Assembly: GCA_964405335.1 (NCBI GenBank)
Contig: CAYONP010000073.1
Span: 1-30,965 of the forward strand
From: CAYONP01 sp964405335
Lineage (GTDB): Bacteria; Armatimonadota; UBA10988
Direction: 5' to 3'
Length of the DNA: 30,965 nt
Of this stretch, positions 27,712 to 30,965 are shown piece by piece. A program made the translations under genes and the position numbers. Numbering within the stretch: the stretch's first letter is position 1; every line of letters starts with the position of its first letter. The notes beneath the pieces are model-generated. The model was not told where the DNA came from, did not search any database, and saw nothing but the letters and a program-made list of their open reading frames with translations.

Positions 27712-27975
27712 TCAGCGCGGGCGGTAGGCCTCGTCGCGGCGGGCGACGTCGAGGACCTGGACCAAGCGCCGATCGTTGTCGACCCGGTAGATGACGCGGT
27801 AGTCACCGACGCGTGTCCGTAGCGCACCCGGCTCGCTGACGACTCTCTCGGCGTCCGCGCTGAACGGGTCTTCGCCGAGTCCGCGCAAGGCCTTGCCGAC
27901 GCGGCGCTGTGGCTCTGCCGACAGCTTTCGCAGCGCCCGCTTGGCCTTCGGCGTCAAGTCGACGTCGTAACTCAC
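27712..27975 (-). CDS. RelE/ParE-family toxin (module 2)
   Basis: This 87-residue RelE-like protein is paralogous to module 1. It begins SYDVDLTPKAKRALRKL, continues with LRTRVGDYRVIYRVD and ends VARRDEAYRPR. The start is a GTG overlapping the antitoxin stop (GTGA). Both toxins end at nearly the same motif and are followed by the same short minus-strand sequence, which suggests the modules arose by tandem duplication. Confidence 0.85.
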   Translation of the reverse strand: MSYDVDLTPKAKRALRKLSAEPQRRVGKALRGLGEDPFSADAERVVSEPGALRTRVGDYRVIYRVDNDRRLVQVLDVARRDEAYRPR

Positions 27976-28364
27976 GCTCCGGCCGCTTCTGCGCCAACAG
28001 GCTCTGGCGCTGAGTCGCGGGGCTCAGCTTCGGCCTCGGCCGGAGCTTCGGCCTCTGCCGGAGCCTCGTCCTCGGCCTGGGCTGCGGCCTCCGCGTCGGC
28101 CTGCTCCAACTCGGCGAGACAATCTTCGAGCGACACCCACCCGTCACGCTCGGCTTCGGCCAACGCCTCCTCGGCAATCGCCGCGTCGATGCGATCCTCG
28201 TGCTCGCGACGGCACTCGAGCAGGTACTCGTACTCATCCCACGGGAGGAGCACGACGCTCGGCCAGCCGGTGGTCGAGGCGAGCACCACCGTATCGCCGT
28301 CGAGGGCGCGGTGGAGCATCGTCTCGAGCGGCGTCCGGCGCGGCGGGTCGGGCGCGGCCGACAT
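27972..28364 (-). CDS. Phd/YefM-like antitoxin (module 2) with Ala/Glu/Pro-rich tail
   Basis: The 130-residue protein has the core LETMLHRALDGDTVVLAST, then VVLLPWDEYEYLLECR, matching module 1's antitoxin. The C-terminal 45 residues are an almost pure Ala/Glu/Pro tract (EAPAEAEAPAEAEAE), which is unusual for a YefM-type antitoxin. ATG 28364 has GGAG at 6 nt. A CATAAT box (28387-28382, minus) in the short gap after trpG may be a -10, but no -35 is evident, so readthrough from trp is equally likely. Confidence 0.72.
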   Translation of the reverse strand: MSAAPDPPRRTPLETMLHRALDGDTVVLASTTGWPSVVLLPWDEYEYLLECRREHEDRIDAAIAEEALAEAERDGWVSLEDCLAELEQADAEAAAQAEDEAPAEAEAPAEAEAEPRDSAPEPVGAEAAGA

Positions 28365-28390
28365 AGTGGTCTCCTGCGCCCATTATGCCA

Positions 28391-28978
28391 TCACGTCACC
28401 GCCGGCGACACCTCGCGCAGCTCCAGGAAGTTCCGCAACAACTGCTTCCCATGCTCGGTGGCGATGCTCTCGGGATGGAATTGCACCCCCTCGATCGCGT
28501 GCTCCTTGTGCTTCAGACCCATGATCTCGCCGTCGGGCGCCAGGGCCGTGATCTGCAGGCAGGCCGGCAGGCTGCTCCGCTCGACCGCCAGCGAATGGTA
28601 ACGCACGGCCACGAACGGGCTCGGCAGGCCGCTGAAGACCCCTGCGCCGCTGTGGCTGATGGGACTCGTCTTGCCGTGCTTCAGCTCCTTGGCCCGGACC
28701 ACCTTGCCACCGAAGGCTTCGCCGATGCTCTGGTGGCCCAAACAGACGCCGAGGATGGGCAGACGTCCGGCGAAGTGGCGGATCACCTCGACCGAGCAGC
28801 CCGCCTCGCGCGGGGTGCAGGGGCCGGGCGAGATGACGATCCGCTCGGGCGCAAGCGCCTCGATGCCGGCGGCGTCGATGGCGTCGTTGCGCACCACCTC
28901 CAGCTCGCAGCCGAGTTCGCCCAGGTACTGGACCAAGTTGTACGTGAAGCTGTCGTAGTTGTCGATCATCAGGATCAT
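28391..28978 (-). CDS. trpG: Anthranilate synthase component II (glutamine amidotransferase)
   Basis: This 195-residue class I glutamine amidotransferase supplies ammonia for anthranilate synthesis. It begins MILMIDNYDSFTYNLVQYLG; the nucleophile Cys is in LGVCLGHQSIG; the His-Glu pair is in VQFHPESIAT. In many bacteria the same protein also serves PabB in folate synthesis. It starts 4 nt after the trpE stop with GGAG within the trpE end, indicating cotranscription and coupling. Upstream in-frame extension to 29053 was rejected because it lies within trpE. Confidence 0.94.
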   Translation of the reverse strand: MILMIDNYDSFTYNLVQYLGELGCELEVVRNDAIDAAGIEALAPERIVISPGPCTPREAGCSVEVIRHFAGRLPILGVCLGHQSIGEAFGGKVVRAKELKHGKTSPISHSGAGVFSGLPSPFVAVRYHSLAVERSSLPACLQITALAPDGEIMGLKHKEHAIEGVQFHPESIATEHGKQLLRNFLELREVSPAVT

Positions 28979-28982
28979 GGCC

Positions 28983-30458
28983 TTACTCCAGCCCGCGCTC
29001 GGCCAGCTCCAGCGCCCGCCGGATGGCCATCGCCTTGTTGCACGATTCCTCATACTCCAGCGTCGGCTGGCTGTCGGCGACGATGCCGCCGCCGGCCTGC
29101 CAGTAGCAGACCCCGTCGCGCATCACCGCGGTGCGGATGATGATCGCCGTATCCATGCTGCCCGAGTAGCTGAAGTAACCCAGCGCGCCGCCATAGGGCC
29201 CGCGCCGCGTCGGCTCGAGTTCGTCGATGATCTCCATCGCCCGGATCTTCGGCGCGCCGCTCAGCGTGCCGGCGGGGAAGCAGGCGCGGAGCACGTCGAA
29301 CTGGCTCCGGTCGGGCCGCAGTTTGCCCTTCACGTCGCTGACGATGTGCATCACGTGCGAGTAACGCTCGATCACCATCAGCTCGTCGACGCTGACGCTG
29401 CCGTATTGGCAGACCCGGCCGATGTCGTTCCGGCCGAGGTCGACCAACATGATGTGCTCGGCCCGCTCCTTCTCGTCGCCGAGCAGCTCGGCCTCGAGTG
29501 CCAGGTCTTCTTCGCCGGTCGCGCCGCGCCGCCGCGTGCCGGCGATCGGTCGGGTGCGCACCGTGCCGCCGCGCTCGGTGACCAGAATCTCCGGCGACGA
29601 GCCGACGATGCTCAGGTCATCGAGCTGGAGGAAGAACATGTACGGGCTCGGGTTGATGCTGCGCAGCGCGCGGTAGAGCTCGAACGGCGCCACCTCGGTG
29701 CGGGCCGCGAAGCGCTGGCTGGGCACCACCTGGATGATGTCGCCGGCGGTGATGTACTCCTTGGCCCGCCGCACCGCATCCTCGAAGTCGCGCTGGGTGA
29801 AGTTGCTGCGCACCTGCAGGTCGCCCGTGCCGCGCCGGCGGGGCAAGGGTGGCAGCGGCCGGCGGAGGCGCTCGACCAGCGCGTCGACGCGCGTGCAGGC
29901 CGCCTCATAGGCAGCGTCGACGTCGCCGTTGACCCGCGCCATGCTCATCACCTTGACCCGGTTGAGCACCCGATCGAAGACCACCGAGGTGTCGGCGAGC
30001 ATGAAGCAGACGTCGGGCAGGTCGAGGTCGTCCTCGGTCTGGTCGGGCAGCCGCTCGAAGAAGCGGACCAGGTCGTAACCCATGAACCCCACGGCGCCGC
30101 CGACGAACGGCGGCAGGTCGCCGTGCGGGACGAGCCGGCCGGCGCCCATGGCCGCCTCGATGACATGGAGCGGATCCTCGCCGTCGCCGAGGGTGTGCTG
30201 CTCGGTGCCGCCGTCGGAGACAATGCTGACCCGCCGGTCCTTGGTCCGGATGACCAGCACCGGATCGACGCCAAGGAACGACCAGCGGCCGATCCGCTCA
30301 CCGCCCTCGACGCTTTCGAGCAGGAACGCATAGGGCGAGTCGGCGAGCTTGTAGAACGCCGACACGGGTGTATCGAGATCGGCGACGATGTCGCGATAGA
30401 CGGGGATCAGGTTCCCCTCCCGGGCGAGCGCCCGGAACGACTGACGGTCGGGTATCAC
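28983..30458 (-). CDS. trpE: Anthranilate synthase component I
   Basis: The 491-residue chorismate-utilising enzyme converts chorismate and ammonia to anthranilate, the first committed step of Trp synthesis. The N-terminal domain holds LLESVEGGERIGRWSF, the Trp feedback site (LLES). The C-terminal core has ITAGDIIQVVPSQRF, VGSSPEILV, RPIAGTRRRG, LGRNDIGRVC, the SHVMHIVS block and PAGTLSGAPK. Start is GTG 30458 with AGGAGG at 7 nt; longer in-frame reading enters the attenuator and lacks similarity. Expression is probably controlled by the leader at 30521-30679. Confidence 0.95.
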   Translation of the reverse strand: MIPDRQSFRALAREGNLIPVYRDIVADLDTPVSAFYKLADSPYAFLLESVEGGERIGRWSFLGVDPVLVIRTKDRRVSIVSDGGTEQHTLGDGEDPLHVIEAAMGAGRLVPHGDLPPFVGGAVGFMGYDLVRFFERLPDQTEDDLDLPDVCFMLADTSVVFDRVLNRVKVMSMARVNGDVDAAYEAACTRVDALVERLRRPLPPLPRRRGTGDLQVRSNFTQRDFEDAVRRAKEYITAGDIIQVVPSQRFAARTEVAPFELYRALRSINPSPYMFFLQLDDLSIVGSSPEILVTERGGTVRTRPIAGTRRRGATGEEDLALEAELLGDEKERAEHIMLVDLGRNDIGRVCQYGSVSVDELMVIERYSHVMHIVSDVKGKLRPDRSQFDVLRACFPAGTLSGAPKIRAMEIIDELEPTRRGPYGGALGYFSYSGSMDTAIIIRTAVMRDGVCYWQAGGGIVADSQPTLEYEESCNKAMAIRRALELAERGLE

Positions 30459-30520
30459 CGCACATCCTCCTGGTGGCCGCGGCCACCTTCGGGCCGGACC
30501 CGCGGTGTGCCGAAAGCACA

Positions 30521-30549
30521 AAGACCACGGGCTTCGGCCCCGTGGTCTT
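30521..30549 (-). terminator. trp attenuator terminator hairpin (3:4)
   Basis: A perfect 11-bp stem, AAGACCACGGG and CCCGTGGTCTT, with a 7-nt loop on the minus strand. It is followed by TGTGCTTT, a modest U-rich tail. It ends 63 nt before the trpE start. It is the terminator of a ribosome-mediated attenuator. Confidence 0.75.
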
Positions 30550-30604
30550 CGACTCTCTCGGCAGAGCAGACAAGCGACTGCGGGGCGCACCTACCAGGCG
30601 CGCC
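30537..30604 (-). promoter_or_regulatory. Competing trp leader pairings (1:2 pause and 2:3 antiterminator)
   Basis: Minus-strand GGCGCGC (30604-30598) pairs with GTGCGCC (30590-30584), a 7-bp hairpin whose loop holds the leader stop codon (1:2). GCCCCG (30586-30581) can instead pair with CGGGGC (30542-30537) (2:3). The 2:3 pairing shares bases with both the 1:2 hairpin and the terminator at 30521-30549, so the states are mutually exclusive, as in classical Trp attenuation. The structures are derived from base complementarity only; no folding energies were calculated. Confidence 0.6.
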
Positions 30605-30641
30605 ACCACCAGGTCCCATGACCCATGCATCGCTTGCGCAT
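30591..30641 (-). CDS. trpL: trp operon leader peptide
   Basis: A 16-codon open frame, MRKRCMGHGTWWWRAW then TAG, encodes four Trp in sixteen residues, three of them adjacent. The ribosome would stall there when Trp-tRNA is scarce, exposing region 2 and allowing the antiterminator. The ATG is about 3 nt from the predicted transcription start, so the message is nearly leaderless and has no SD. Its stop lies inside the 1:2 hairpin loop. It is too short for the usual length cut-offs of gene finders. Confidence 0.85.
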   Translation of the reverse strand: MRKRCMGHGTWWWRAW

Positions 30642-30650
30642 CGCGGCGAG

Positions 30651-30679
30651 GTTATAGCACTTCGCGAGGGGGTTGGCAA
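30651..30679 (-). promoter_or_regulatory. Sigma70-type promoter of trpLEG
   Basis: TTGCCA (30679-30674) and TATAAC (30656-30651) are 17 nt apart on the minus strand. The predicted start is near 30644, only about 3 nt before the leader peptide ATG. A repeat array begins about 55 nt further upstream. Confidence 0.65.
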
Positions 30680-30733
30680 GAGGGATTCGAGAACCGGCCC
30701 ACGGCCCGGCGACTGGGCGCGAAATACGAACGC

Positions 30734-30885
30734 ACGGAGCGCGGGCGTCCCCGCCCGACCCGCCGACGAGGTGGCCGGGAAGCAACGGAGCGCGGGCGTC
30801 CGCGCCCGCCCCGCCCACGGAGCGCGGGCGTCCCCGCCCTCCCCGCCGACGACATTCCATGCCGGCCACGGAGCGCGGGCGTCCC
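30734..30885 (+). repeat. Array of four GGAG-type REP-like hairpins
   Basis: The phrase ACGGAGCGCGGGCG begins at 30734, 30785, 30817 and 30868 (spacing 51, 32 and 51 nt). Each continues into TCC plus a complementary GCCCG arm (CGGGCG-TCCC-CGCCCG, with small changes). It is the same palindrome family as the 88-bp array near 11 kb, with a GGAG foot. There is no gene in 30680-30965. Confidence 0.8.
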
Positions 30886-30933
30886 CGCCCGCCCGTACAC
30901 GCAAGCCGGGCGGCCCCCACCCCCGACCCCTCC

Positions 30934-30952
30934 CCCTGGCGCGGCGCCAGGG
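30934..30952. repeat. Perfect 9-bp palindrome at the right edge
   Basis: CCCTGGCGC and GCGCCAGGG flank a single central G, surrounded by pyrimidine/purine-rich tracts that extend the dyad imperfectly. It is probably another dispersed intergenic repeat, since a GTAG or GGAG foot is not obvious. It could also be the terminator of a gene beyond the edge. Confidence 0.5.
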
Positions 30953-30965
30953 AGAGGGGAGTCAT

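Noticed and set aside
30298..30630. 110-codon frame across the trp leader and the trpE start
   Set aside because: It runs through the terminator hairpin and out of frame into trpE; the Trp-rich short frame explains the region better.
30591..30965. 124-codon frame ending in the leader peptide
   Set aside because: It extends through the REP array and upstream of the predicted promoter; only the last 16 codons would be transcribed.

Overview
This is about 31 kb of very GC-rich DNA (I estimate roughly 70% G+C) from a Gram-negative-type bacterium. It reads like a draft or metagenome-assembled scaffold, because it contains one run of exactly 100 N inside a repeat array. An LptD-like outer-membrane LPS transporter argues for a diderm. 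A giant in-frame tandem UvrA, a form known from Chlamydiae and Planctomycetes, together with a Tat-exported sulfatase and a Cu-amine-oxidase-N-type domain, point toward the PVC superphylum or another under-cultured phylum. No rRNA or other phylogenetic marker is present, so the assignment stays open. Nearly all genes lie on the minus strand; only the methyltransferase and the sulfatase are on plus.

Layout, left to right. (1) 1-5486: double-length uvrA, cut by the window edge, with a good sigma70-type promoter and a LexA-like box. (2) 5617-8103: Rrf2-type regulator, RNase PH and an exported beta-propeller-like protein. (3) 8215-10391 (plus): methyltransferase and sulfatase behind a clear divergent promoter. 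(4) 10392-11161: tandem arrays of 70-bp and 88-bp palindrome-bearing repeats, with the assembly gap. (5) 11162-16543: an envelope cluster read as fused double alpha/beta-hydrolase, NAD(P)-binding protein with a long acidic tail, then LptD. (6) 16701-25065: a tightly packed run read as pyrK, Bax-inhibitor-1-like membrane protein, pyrD, pyrF, HAD phosphatase, zinc-ribbon/cyclase/ATPase protein, TIM-barrel epimerase, AMP-forming ligase and a small conserved protein. (7) 25462-28364: xylulokinase preceded by two tandem RelE/Phd-type toxin-antitoxin modules. (8) 28391-30679: trpE-trpG behind a complete-looking ribosome-mediated attenuator with a near-leaderless Trp-rich leader peptide. (9) 30734-30965: another palindromic repeat array.

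Two things stand out. The first is the trp leader: promoter, a 16-residue peptide with four Trp codons (three in a row), mutually exclusive 1:2, 2:3 and 3:4 hairpins, and a strong SD for trpE, all visible in 220 bases. The second is a set of unrelated-looking intergenic palindromes that share one architecture: 6-8 bp arms, a 3-4 nt loop and, in most families, a GTAG or GGAG foot just 5' of the hairpin. That is the hallmark of REP/BIME elements mobilised by RAYT transposases. They occupy nearly every sizeable intergenic space here, although no RAYT gene lies in the window.
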